Below are positions 1-5,832 of a DNA stretch of 11,606 nt, one piece after another; the first letter of the stretch is position 1, and each line of letters starts with the position of its first letter. Position numbers and translations under genes: made by a program. A model generated the notes under the pieces. That model was not told the origin of the DNA. It ran no database searches and saw only the letters and a program-made list of their open reading frames with translations. This DNA is from UBA4292 sp964648695. GTDB lineage: Bacteria; Bacillota; Clostridia; Lachnospirales; Lachnospiraceae. The stretch spans positions 1 to 11,606 of the forward strand of contig CAZYLH010000045.1 of assembly GCA_964648695.1 (NCBI GenBank), in the 5' to 3' direction.

Positions 1-28
1 ACTTTTTACAACTTTTTTAGGAAAAGGG

Positions 29-57
29 TTGTCATTTGTTTTTTTTTGTAATAGACT
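29..57 (+). promoter_or_regulatory. possible sigma-A promoter upstream of the PAP2 gene
   Basis: TTGTCA at 29-34 and TAGACT at 52-57 are separated by 17 bases, a fair match to the housekeeping -35/-10 pattern. The surroundings are very A/T-rich, so chance matches are likely. The predicted leader to the start codon at 215 would be about 150 bases, and I see no clear structure in it. Nothing else supportable lies in 1-214. Confidence 0.3.
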
Positions 58-214
58 GGAAAATATTTTGAGAAAAGCGAAAAACACAAAAAAGTAGCCT
101 TTTTTCACAGAAAAATGAGCGGATTTGAAGTGTTTTAAGACCCTCTGGAGCACGAAGTGCGGAGCAAAATGCGACTCATGTTTTAAAGTTAAAAATATTC
201 GAAAGAGGAATAGC

Positions 215-676
215 ATGGAACAGATACAATTACTTCTGGCCAACCGCGTGCTGTGGACGGGTATTGCCGCCTGGTTGATTGCGCAGGTCATAAAAACGGT
301 GATCTATGCGGTTATAAATAAGGAAATCAGGTTAGAGCGCCTTTTTGGGGACGGAGGAATGCCGAGCGCTCACTCCGCCACGGTTACCGCCATGGCCGCG
401 TCTACAGCTGTCATATACGGCCTCGATTCTTTTAATTTCGCGATTGCAGCCATGTTTGCCATAATCGTCATGCATGACGCGCGCGGTGTCAGGATGGAGA
501 CGGGCAAGCAGTCTAAAATTTTAAATCTGATTATGGACATGTCTAAAAATGATGGACAGTGGCCGATTTGGACAGAGGAACGCTTAAAGGAGTTTGTCGG
601 GCATACGCCTCTTCAGGTGGCAGCCGGTTTTGTTCTGGGGCTTGTAGTCGGCATTGCGATGGCTTTTATGTGGTAA
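215..676 (+). CDS. divergent PAP2 family membrane protein (DUF212/YuiD-like)
   Basis: A small integral membrane protein of 153 residues, typical of the divergent PAP2 family, whose members are distant relatives of lipid phosphate phosphatases; the exact substrate is not known. Two family hallmarks are visible. GGMPSAHSATVTAMA follows the first membrane segment, and HDARGVRMETGKQSKILN lies near the middle. A final hydrophobic segment closes the protein. The open frame extends upstream to 125, but I chose the ATG at 215 because AGAGGA sits just before it, because the extra 30 residues are Cys/Lys-rich and unlike the family, and because about 150 residues is the usual length. It stands 55 bases before the aspartate kinase gene and is probably co-transcribed with it. 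Composition matches the flanking housekeeping genes rather than the A/T-rich cassette. Confidence 0.88.
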   Translation: MEQIQLLLANRVLWTGIAAWLIAQVIKTVIYAVINKEIRLERLFGDGGMPSAHSATVTAMAASTAVIYGLDSFNFAIAAMFAIIVMHDARGVRMETGKQSKILNLIMDMSKNDGQWPIWTEERLKEFVGHTPLQVAAGFVLGLVVGIAMAFMW

Positions 677-731
677 AGCGCGGGGGATTTTACAGCGTAG
701 AATGCAGTAATTAGGATGGAGGCAGATTGTT

Positions 732-1928
732 ATGAAAAAGATCGTGAAGTTTGGTGGAAGCTCGCTTGCAAGCGCAGAGCAGTTTGAGAAGGTTGGAGAG
801 ATCATAAGGAGTGATGAAAGCCGTCGCTATGTAGTGGTTTCTGCGCCGGGAAAAAGATTTTCTGCCGACACAAAGGTCACGGATCTTTTATATCAGGCAT
901 ATGATTTGGTTGAGAAGGGGGAGGATTACTCTCCGGTTTTTGAGCAGATACGCGGGCGTTATCAGGAGATCATAGACGGCCTTGGGCTGAGTCTGTCTTT
1001 GGATGATGAATTTAAGAAGATAGAGAAGGATTTTAAGGCAAATATCGGAAGTGATTACGTTGCCTCAAGAGGTGAATATTTAAACGGCATCGTGGCGGCA
1101 AATTACCTTGGATATGAATTTATCGACCCGGTAGGGGTGATCATTTTTGATGAGAACGGAAATTTTGACGCAGAGACCTCAAACAGGATCATGGAAAAGC
1201 GCCTTGAAAAGGTGGAGCGCGCGGTTATCCCCGGCTTTTACGGATCTTATGCGGATGGGAGAGTGAAGACCTTTTCCAGAGGCGGTTCGGATGTGACGGG
1301 CTCGATCGTGGCAAAGGCTATTAAAGCGGATGTATATGAAAACTGGACGGATGTATCTGGATTTTTAGTGGCGGATCCACGTATTGTGGAGAACCCCAAG
1401 GCAATCAAGCTGATCACCTACAGGGAGCTTAGGGAGCTGGCATATATGGGCGCCGGTGTGCTCCACGAAGAATCCGTCTTTCCTGTGAGAAAGGCTGGNN
1501 NNNNNNNNNNNNNNNNNNNNNNNNNNNNNNNNNNNNNNNNNNNNNNNNNNNNNNNNNNNNNNNNNNNNNNNNNNNNNNNNNNNNNNNNNNNNNNNNNNTC
1601 CGGCATAGACACCATGACCGTCATCGTTCACCAGAGCGAGTTTGAGGAGAAGGAACAGCAGGTGCTCTCCGAGATAAATCGGCTGGTTCATCCGGACTGC
1701 TTAAACCTCGTGACGGATCTGGCTCTTATCGCGGTTGTTGGAAGAGGCATGAAGGAGACCAGAGGTACTGCAGGCCGTATATTTTCCGCCCTTGCCCATG
1801 CCCACATAAATGTGCGCATGATCGACCAGGGCTCCTCAGAGCTAAACATTATCATCGGTGTGGCAAATAAGGATTTTGAAAACGCTATCAGAGCTATCTA
1901 TGATATTTTTGTGACAACCCAGATTTGA
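732..1928 (+). CDS. aspartate kinase, interrupted by an assembly gap
   Basis: Aspartate kinase phosphorylates L-aspartate to aspartyl-4-phosphate, the first step towards lysine, threonine, methionine and diaminopimelate; it is cytoplasmic. The N-terminal amino-acid-kinase domain shows KFGGSS (residues 6-11), SRGE (112-115), PGFYGS (167-172), FSRGGSDVTGS (181-191) and NWTDVSG (204-210). After the gap come ACT-type regulatory sequences: SGIDTMTVIVHQ, then VVGRGMKETRGTAGRIFSAL and NVRMIDQGSSELNI, where feedback inhibitors usually bind in this family. The ATG at 732 follows GGAGG with 9 bases between. The frame stays open across 100 N, but relatives have roughly 70 or more residues between VFPVRKAG and SGIDTM (linker and most of the first ACT domain), whereas the N run allows only about 33. 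The real gene is therefore probably around 440 codons. No lysine riboswitch is visible upstream. Confidence 0.95.
   Translation: MKKIVKFGGSSLASAEQFEKVGEIIRSDESRRYVVVSAPGKRFSADTKVTDLLYQAYDLVEKGEDYSPVFEQIRGRYQEIIDGLGLSLSLDDEFKKIEKDFKANIGSDYVASRGEYLNGIVAANYLGYEFIDPVGVIIFDENGNFDAETSNRIMEKRLEKVERAVIPGFYGSYADGRVKTFSRGGSDVTGSIVAKAIKADVYENWTDVSGFLVADPRIVENPKAIKLITYRELRELAYMGAGVLHEESVFPVRKAXXXXXXXXXXXXXXXXXXXXXXXXXXXXXXXXXXSGIDTMTVIVHQSEFEEKEQQVLSEINRLVHPDCLNLVTDLALIAVVGRGMKETRGTAGRIFSALAHAHINVRMIDQGSSELNIIIGVANKDFENAIRAIYDIFVTTQI
1499..1598. other. assembly gap of exactly 100 N inside the aspartate kinase gene
   Basis: One hundred consecutive N. A round 100 is the conventional placeholder for a gap of unknown size. 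The missing part should encode the end of the kinase domain linker and most of the first ACT domain; by family comparison its true length is probably a little over 200 bases. Confidence 0.97.
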
Positions 1929-1942
1929 ATCTAAAAGAAGCG

Positions 1943-1985
1943 GAGCTGTGAAACGATGAGAGATCATTTTTTCATGGCTCTTTTT
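1943..1985 (+). terminator. intrinsic terminator of the aspartate kinase transcript
   Basis: GAGCTGTGAAA (from 1943) pairs with TTTTCATGGCTC (ending at 1980); two of the pairs are G-U wobbles. Five T follow immediately. It begins 14 bases after the aspartate kinase stop codon and separates this operon from the cassette downstream. Confidence 0.8.
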
Positions 1986-1994
1986 AATTTTATA

Positions 1995-2126
1995 GTAAGC
2001 GCTTTATAATCACCTGGGTAGTAACTGCCTGCCTTTTATGAAATACTTACGGTACTTGGAGTATTTTGCTTCAAGTATAGCAGAAGACATTGTGGGAAGG
2101 TAGCCGGTGTTTTATTGGGAGCTTAC
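1995..2126 (+). repeat. imperfect palindromic element, left copy (related to 8468-8561)
   Basis: The element starts with GTAAGCGCTTTATAAT and ends with GAGCTTAC, so its ends are complementary (GTAAGC/GCTTAC). A second paired block, CACC-T-GGGTA at 2011-2020, partners the TAGCCGGTG beginning at 2101. The interior carries its own short hairpin (AAATACT near 2041 with AGTATTT near 2060). The outer 31 columns match the copy at 8468 at 27 positions and the closing 35 columns match at 28, while the middles differ in length and sequence. It lies between the aspartate kinase terminator and the tetR promoter. It could be a small non-autonomous mobile element, a dispersed intergenic repeat or a structured RNA; the sequence alone does not decide. 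Confidence 0.6.
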
Positions 2127-2180
2127 GAAAGAATTCTGTGCAGAGTGATTGAAATAGGCCATAATTTATGAAATAAGAGC

Positions 2181-2208
2181 TTGACAAATTTATGATCCAT
2201 GATATTAT
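2181..2208 (+). promoter_or_regulatory. sigma-A promoter of tetR
   Basis: A perfect TTGACA (2181-2186) is followed after 16 bases by TATTAT (2203-2208). An alternative -10, TTATAA at 2205-2210, would give 18 bases. The predicted start of transcription falls within the operator-like inverted repeat at 2212-2226, which fits self-repression by the TetR protein. Confidence 0.75.
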
Positions 2209-2211
2209 AAA

Positions 2212-2226
2212 TACATAACGAAGGTA
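2212..2226 (+). promoter_or_regulatory. candidate TetR operator, imperfect copy over the tetR start site
   Basis: TACATA-ACG-AAGGTA is an imperfect inverted repeat immediately downstream of the -10 box. It differs at only two of 15 positions from the reverse complement of the perfect palindrome at 2927-2941. TetR-family repressors commonly bind such a site to control their own gene. Confidence 0.55.
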
Positions 2227-2250
2227 TCTAAAAAAACAAAGGTGACTTAC

Positions 2251-2889
2251 ATGGCAAGAAATAAGTATCCAGAATTAACGGTCGAGAAAATTTTGGAGGT
2301 CGCAAAAAGACTTTTTCTGGAAAAAGGATATGAGCAAACCACAATTCAGGATATAGTTGATGAACTGGGAGGGCTAACTAAGGGGGCAATATATCATCAT
2401 TTTAAATCAAAAGAGGATATTATGAATGCTTTGGGTGATAAAATGTTTTTGAATAATAATCCGTTTATTGATGTTGAAAGACGTGATGATTTAAATGGAC
2501 TTCAAAAGCTTCAGAAAGCCATGTTGTTAAATCAAGAGGATTCTGATCGCTCTACATTATCCAGAAAAGCTATTCCATTATTAAATAATCCTCGTATTTT
2601 GGTTGGGATGCTTGAGTCTCAGCAGAAATATTTAACTCCAGCTTTTGAAAAACTGATTAATGAAGGAATAGAAGATGGCTCTATTAAGACACAGTATGCC
2701 AAAGAGTTATCAGAGCTTTTACCTATATTAGAATTATGGCTTATGCCGTCTGTGTTTCCGGCAACTGAGGAAGAGATACATCATAAGGTGTTATTTATTA
2801 AAGAACTATTTGACAGCATGGGAGTGCCTATATTTAATGAAGAAATTTCGTCTATGATTAATACGGTTATGGATAAAACGCAAAAATAA
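2251..2889 (+). CDS. TetR/AcrR-family transcriptional regulator
   Basis: A 212-residue DNA-binding regulator. The N-terminal TetR domain is clear: LTVEKILEVAKRLFLEKGYE (helix 1 region), then TTIQDIVDEL and LTKGAIYHHFKSKEDI, the helix-turn-helix and the family's typical YHHFKSKEDI ending near residue 57. Residues from about 60 onward form a helical ligand/dimer domain with no recognisable subfamily signature. I prefer the ATG at 2251 over the in-frame GTG at 2242, because AAAGGTGA (2238-2245) would serve as its ribosome site and because TetR proteins usually begin shortly before this point. A terminator follows the stop codon directly. With matching inverted repeats before itself and before exporter 1, it probably represses both and is released by a small molecule, perhaps the cluster's own product. 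Composition is A/T-rich like the rest of the cassette. Confidence 0.92.
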   Translation: MARNKYPELTVEKILEVAKRLFLEKGYEQTTIQDIVDELGGLTKGAIYHHFKSKEDIMNALGDKMFLNNNPFIDVERRDDLNGLQKLQKAMLLNQEDSDRSTLSRKAIPLLNNPRILVGMLESQQKYLTPAFEKLINEGIEDGSIKTQYAKELSELLPILELWLMPSVFPATEEEIHHKVLFIKELFDSMGVPIFNEEISSMINTVMDKTQK

Positions 2890-2915
2890 AATTGCCTTCA
2901 GGCAGTTTTATTTTT
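2883..2915 (+). terminator. intrinsic terminator after tetR
   Basis: AAAATAAAATTGCC (2883-2896) pairs with GGCAGTTTTATTTT (2901-2914) around a TTCA loop, with one G-U wobble. The A-rich and T-rich flanks mean it could act from either strand. It overlaps the last codons and stop of tetR, which implies that exporter 1 has its own promoter or relies on read-through. Confidence 0.75.
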
Positions 2916-2926
2916 ACACGAATACA

Positions 2927-2941
2927 TACATTCGTAATGTA
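2927..2941 (+). promoter_or_regulatory. candidate TetR operator, perfect copy before exporter 1
   Basis: TACATT-CGT-AATGTA is a perfect 6-bp inverted repeat with a 3-base centre. It lies between the tetR terminator and the start codon of the ABC ATPase at 2962. Its likeness to 2212-2226 points to one regulator for both sites. I cannot place a convincing -10/-35 pair around it. Confidence 0.6.
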
Positions 2942-2961
2942 TCAAAAAAGGGGGGGAACTA

Positions 2962-3693
2962 ATGTCATCTGAATTTGTAATAAAAACGGATCACTTGTCC
3001 AAAGATTTTGGAGAAAAAAGGGTTATCAAAAATTGTAACATGAATGTAAGGCGAGGAAGTATATATTGCCTGGTTGGAAAAAATGGCGCAGGGAAAACCA
3101 CACTATTTAAAATTTTATTAGGATTAACCTCAGCCAGCCATGGTAAGGCAAAAATTTTAAATACGTATAGCAAAGTGGGGAATTTAGATGTTTTACGCAG
3201 AACGGGGAGTATTATAGATAATCCTGTTTTTTATGAGAGCCTTTCGGCAAAACAAAATTTAAAAATTCATTTGGGATATATGGGGATTAGGGATGATGAT
3301 AGAATTGAAAAGATATTAGTAAAGACTGGATTACAAGATGTTACTCATCAGCCTGTATCAACTTTTTCTACGGGAATGCGGCAAAGATTGGCGCTTGCTA
3401 GAGCCATCATACATGAACCGGAATTGTTGATACTGGACGAGCCAATAAATGGGATGGATCCTTTAGCTATAAGAGAGATGAGAGAGCTTTTTCATAAGCT
3501 ATCAGATCAAGGAACAACTATTTTAATGTCTAGCCATCTGCTTTTGGAAGTTGAAATTGTTGCAGATTATATTGGCATTCTTGATAATGGAACGTTAAAA
3601 GGTGAAGTCAAAACAAAAGACGTAAAAAAGAGTTTCCCGGGGAGTTTGGAAGATTATTTTATAAAGGTTGTTCATGAAGGAATAGGAGTATGA
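2962..3693 (+). CDS. ABC exporter 1, ATP-binding subunit (BcrA/lantibiotic-immunity type)
   Basis: A 243-residue ATPase that would power a separate membrane subunit. Visible motifs are Walker A GKNGAGKTT (39-47), signature FSTGMRQRL (135-143), Walker B LLILDEP (155-161) and the switch histidine in MSSHLL (H192). The Q-loop position reads IIDNPVFYESL, without the usual Gln; this replacement and the STGMRQRL signature are typical of the bacitracin/lantibiotic self-protection group (BcrA, LanF). GGGGGG ends 5 bases before the ATG at 2962. The stop codon overlaps the start of the membrane subunit (ATGA), so the two are translationally coupled. An operator-like palindrome lies just upstream. I infer either self-immunity or export of the cassette's peptide; drug efflux is an alternative. 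Confidence 0.92.
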   Translation: MSSEFVIKTDHLSKDFGEKRVIKNCNMNVRRGSIYCLVGKNGAGKTTLFKILLGLTSASHGKAKILNTYSKVGNLDVLRRTGSIIDNPVFYESLSAKQNLKIHLGYMGIRDDDRIEKILVKTGLQDVTHQPVSTFSTGMRQRLALARAIIHEPELLILDEPINGMDPLAIREMRELFHKLSDQGTTILMSSHLLLEVEIVADYIGILDNGTLKGEVKTKDVKKSFPGSLEDYFIKVVHEGIGV

Positions 3694-4403
3694 AAATAAA
3701 TAGACTAGTGCTTCTCGAAATTGAGAGGAATAAATTAAGGCCATATTATATCGCTGCGTTTATAAGTGATCTATGCCTGCTGGGATTTATATATTTGATG
3801 GCGGCGATTCCTAAAATGGATCCATATGATAGTGATACAGAATTATTTAATTCCTATTCTTTTGTAATAGGTCTGACTATGGTAGTGATGATGGGAATAT
3901 TTATAATCATATCTGCGACCATATCTTCAAAGATTATTGTAGATGAATATAGAGAAAGAAAAGCGATAATGTTATTTTTATACCCGATTAGTCGCAAAAA
4001 GATTTTGGAAGCAAAAATAATATTGGTACTTGTATTTACTTCCGTATTGATGGTGCTTAGTGGCGTATGTATTTTTGCTGTTTTTTTTATAACTGAGAAC
4101 ATCTATCCAATTTGTGTTGATACTATAACTATAGAATTAGTGGTAAGAAGTATTAGGGACTTAATTGGCTATGCAGTTATAGCAGGATGTTGTGGAGTGG
4201 TGTCAAGCTGGATAGGAATCATGAAAAAATCACCGATCGGAACGGTAATAGCTTCATGCATTATCATGATTATAGTATGCCAGATGTCGGCTATGACATT
4301 TTTCTCAAAGGAGACAATGATGCTGCTTATGGTACTGTTAGGGTGTGTTTCCATTTCTGCTGTGGTCAGTTTGAGGAGTCAGGTGGAAAAAATGGAAGTT
4401 TAG
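3690..4403 (+). CDS. ABC exporter 1, membrane subunit (ABC-2 type)
   Basis: A 237-residue hydrophobic protein with about six membrane segments: roughly residues 20-40, 57-77, 107-132, 155-172, 182-202 and 208-225. The cytoplasmic loop near residues 80-105 (SSKIIVDEYRERKAIMLFLY, then PISRKK) carries the acidic/basic pattern, including an E-R-K stretch, seen in ABC-2 permeases of the LanE/LanG and BcrB kind. The start overlaps the stop of the ATPase gene by four bases (ATGA), with GGAG just upstream. No terminator follows, so transcription may continue into the mini-gene 115 bases downstream. A second reading frame open at 4187-4438 inside and past the gene end has no features of its own. Confidence 0.85.
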   Translation: MKINRLVLLEIERNKLRPYYIAAFISDLCLLGFIYLMAAIPKMDPYDSDTELFNSYSFVIGLTMVVMMGIFIIISATISSKIIVDEYRERKAIMLFLYPISRKKILEAKIILVLVFTSVLMVLSGVCIFAVFFITENIYPICVDTITIELVVRSIRDLIGYAVIAGCCGVVSSWIGIMKKSPIGTVIASCIIMIIVCQMSAMTFFSKETMMLLMVLLGCVSISAVVSLRSQVEKMEV

Positions 4404-4463
4404 CATTAATAATGGTGTTTCTTCTGCTGGGATATTAAATATTTTGGCAGATGTATACATAGC

Positions 4464-4493
4464 GGAGCTACTTACTTAGGTATTGTAGTTTCC
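4464..4493 (+). promoter_or_regulatory. hairpin in the leader of the peptide mini-gene
   Basis: GGAGCTAC (4464-4471) can pair with GTAGTTTCC (4485-4493), with one G-U pair and one bulged T, around a 13-base loop. It ends just before the poly-A/AGGAGG ribosome site of the mini-gene, so it could stabilise the message or tune translation. A perfect 10-base palindrome, ATGTATACAT, lies a little upstream at 4451-4460. I see no convincing promoter in 4404-4500. Confidence 0.35.
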
Positions 4494-4501
4494 AGAAAAA
4501 A

Positions 4502-4513
4502 AGGAGGAGGTGA
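4502..4513 (+). promoter_or_regulatory. very strong ribosome binding site of the peptide mini-gene
   Basis: AGGAGGAGGTGA contains a nine-base run, AGGAGGTGA, complementary to the 16S rRNA 3' end, placed 8 bases (from GGAGG) before the ATG at 4519. It follows a run of A. This is the strongest such site in the cassette, and it is the main reason to treat the 21-codon frame as a real, highly translated gene. Confidence 0.85.
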
Positions 4514-4518
4514 ATCTT

Positions 4519-4584
4519 ATGAAGAATATTACAGTTCGTCGTGCTGTTAAAGTTGATGCTACAGCATGGTGGATCGTCTTCTAA
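4519..4584 (+). CDS. 21-residue candidate RiPP precursor peptide
   Basis: The peptide reads MKNITVRRAV followed by KVDATAWWIVF and ends with TAA. It is basic in the first half (K2, R7, R8, K11) and strongly hydrophobic at the end (W17, W18, I19, V20, F21). It contains no Cys, Ser, Glu, Gly or Pro; Asp13 is the only acidic side chain. Evidence that it is real: a near-perfect ribosome site at ideal distance, a strong hairpin straight after it, and its place directly before a peptide-activating E1-like enzyme, a membrane protease and an ABC exporter. E1-like enzymes activate carboxylates, so the possible sites are the side chain of Asp13 or the C-terminal Phe21. Unlike microcin C precursors it does not end in Asn. 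I do not recognise this peptide, and its role as antibiotic, signal or other product is open. Confidence 0.78.
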   Translation: MKNITVRRAVKVDATAWWIVF

Positions 4585-4608
4585 GAGACATCCAATAGTT
4601 TTGCATAT

Positions 4609-4639
4609 TGGCTAAGCCGAGATATAACCGGCTTAGCCA
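4609..4639 (+). promoter_or_regulatory. perfect 11-bp hairpin between precursor and E1-like gene
   Basis: TGGCTAAGCCG (4609-4619) and CGGCTTAGCCA (4629-4639) pair perfectly around a 9-base loop. The stem extends about four more pairs with one bulged T (CATAT on the left, ATATG on the right). No T-run follows, so it is not a classical terminator. In RiPP operons such a structure often makes the precursor message more abundant than that of the enzymes, by partial termination or by protecting a processed 3' end; that role is inferred here. Confidence 0.7.
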
Positions 4640-4675
4640 TATGTATACTTGAGAAAATCTGATGGAGGAAGAAGA

Positions 4676-5815
4676 ATGAAAATTAAATACAACAGGCCCA
4701 GGATTAAACCAATATATCCAGTGTATAGATTAAATCCACATGAATTCAGGATAGGAGCACAACTTGGCATCACCGCAGAATTTGGTGATCCGGAAGGACA
4801 GTTATGGGAATTGGCATCAAGACTGGATGGGAGGCCAGTTATGACTGTTGTAGAGGAAGTAAAGTCAGTGTTTCCGGAATTAACGAGCGAAGATGTGATT
4901 GAAGGAATTCAGCTGTTAGATGATGAAGGTTTTGTGGAAGAAGCTATGCCGGAGAAAGAATCTTGTTTGCCTGTCCGCTATGTTTCAAATGTAAATTATT
5001 TTAGTAGATATATTGGGAGCGATGGAAATAGATATGCTCCACAAGAAATAATAAGAGAAACTACGATTCTCCTATTAGGGTTAGGAGGCGGTGGCTCAAA
5101 TATTCTTACAATGCTGGCTGGAATCGGACCTAAAAAAATAATAATTGCCGATTACGATAATGTGGAAGAAAGTAACTTAGGGCGGCAACTGTTATATAAG
5201 GAAGCTGACATAGGACGTCCCAAAGCGGAGGCAGCAGCAAAAGCTGTATCTGAGATGAATAAAGATATTGTTATCGAAGCGCATAATAAAAAAATTGAAA
5301 AACCAGAAGACGTGCTGGAAATGATTGAAGGAGTGGATTTGGTGATTTGTGCCATTGATGAGCCGCCATTTCTAGCACAAAGAATTGTAAACGAAGCTAT
5401 TGTTAAGGCTAAAGTTCCATGTGTTTTTGGGGCATCTCAAGTAAGTCGGGGCAGAGTCTTTACAGTAAAGCCAGGGGAAACGGGGTGTTTTGATTGCTTA
5501 AATCTTCATTACAGTATGAATGATCCGCAATTCATTGAACAGTTCGTGGCGTTTAGAAATATTAATTTTGCACCGCCGACTATTGCTTATGCACCTGCAA
5601 TTTTCCAGCTTACGGCAGCCATAGTAGACGAAGCTGTACGTGTTATAACAGGATATGCAACACCACGCAGTTTGGGAACACAGTATGAAATTAATTTTGA
5701 AGATGGATCATCATTTCAGCATCCTTCCTGGCCACGTTACGCAGGACAGTGCCCGACTTGCGGAAAAGGGAAAAAGGAAGACTGGGAGATATTTAAGTAT
5801 TATGAGAAGAAGTAA
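4676..5815 (+). CDS. E1-like (ThiF/MoeB/MccB-type) peptide-adenylating enzyme with N-terminal recognition domain
   Basis: A 379-residue cytoplasmic enzyme that should use ATP to adenylate a carboxylate. Residues 1-90 form a separate domain with predicted strands then a winged-helix pattern (LWELASRLDG, VVEEVKSVFP, DVIEGIQLLDDEGFV), like the peptide-binding (RRE-type) domains of MccB and related RiPP enzymes. The E1 domain follows: nucleotide loop GLGGGGS (135-141), ADYD (D159, D161), SNLGRQ (R170, Q171), RPKAEAA (K183) and CAID (D228). A zinc site is formed by C271, C274 (CFDC) and C359, C362 (CPTC). I see no obvious ubiquitin-type thioester cysteine, though C249 could be considered. The ATG at 4676 follows GGAGG at 4664-4668; the frame opens further upstream at a TTG (4649) with no good ribosome site. 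Its neighbour, the 21-residue peptide, is the obvious substrate. The reaction product is unknown. Confidence 0.88.
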   Translation: MKIKYNRPRIKPIYPVYRLNPHEFRIGAQLGITAEFGDPEGQLWELASRLDGRPVMTVVEEVKSVFPELTSEDVIEGIQLLDDEGFVEEAMPEKESCLPVRYVSNVNYFSRYIGSDGNRYAPQEIIRETTILLLGLGGGGSNILTMLAGIGPKKIIIADYDNVEESNLGRQLLYKEADIGRPKAEAAAKAVSEMNKDIVIEAHNKKIEKPEDVLEMIEGVDLVICAIDEPPFLAQRIVNEAIVKAKVPCVFGASQVSRGRVFTVKPGETGCFDCLNLHYSMNDPQFIEQFVAFRNINFAPPTIAYAPAIFQLTAAIVDEAVRVITGYATPRSLGTQYEINFEDGSSFQHPSWPRYAGQCPTCGKGKKEDWEIFKYYEKK

Positions 5816-5832
5816 GGCTAAAAAATCGTAAA

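Noticed and set aside
125..214. Upstream extension of the PAP2 protein by 30 residues
   Set aside because: The added Cys/Lys-rich stretch is unlike the family, and a ribosome site with ATG at 215 gives the usual length.
1995..2010. Catabolite (cre-like) operator in GTAAGCGCTTTATAAT
   Set aside because: It resembles the cre pattern in the centre but misses the closing CA, and the same bases are explained by the repeated palindromic element.
4187..4438. 83-codon frame overlapping the end of the exporter 1 membrane gene
   Set aside because: It lies almost wholly inside a convincing gene in another frame, has no ribosome site and shows no protein features.
4519..5815. Direct assignment as a microcin C (mccAB) locus
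   Set aside because: The precursor ends in Phe rather than Asn, and no MccC-type exporter, MccD/E or MccF-like gene is present, so only the E1-like enzyme is comparable.
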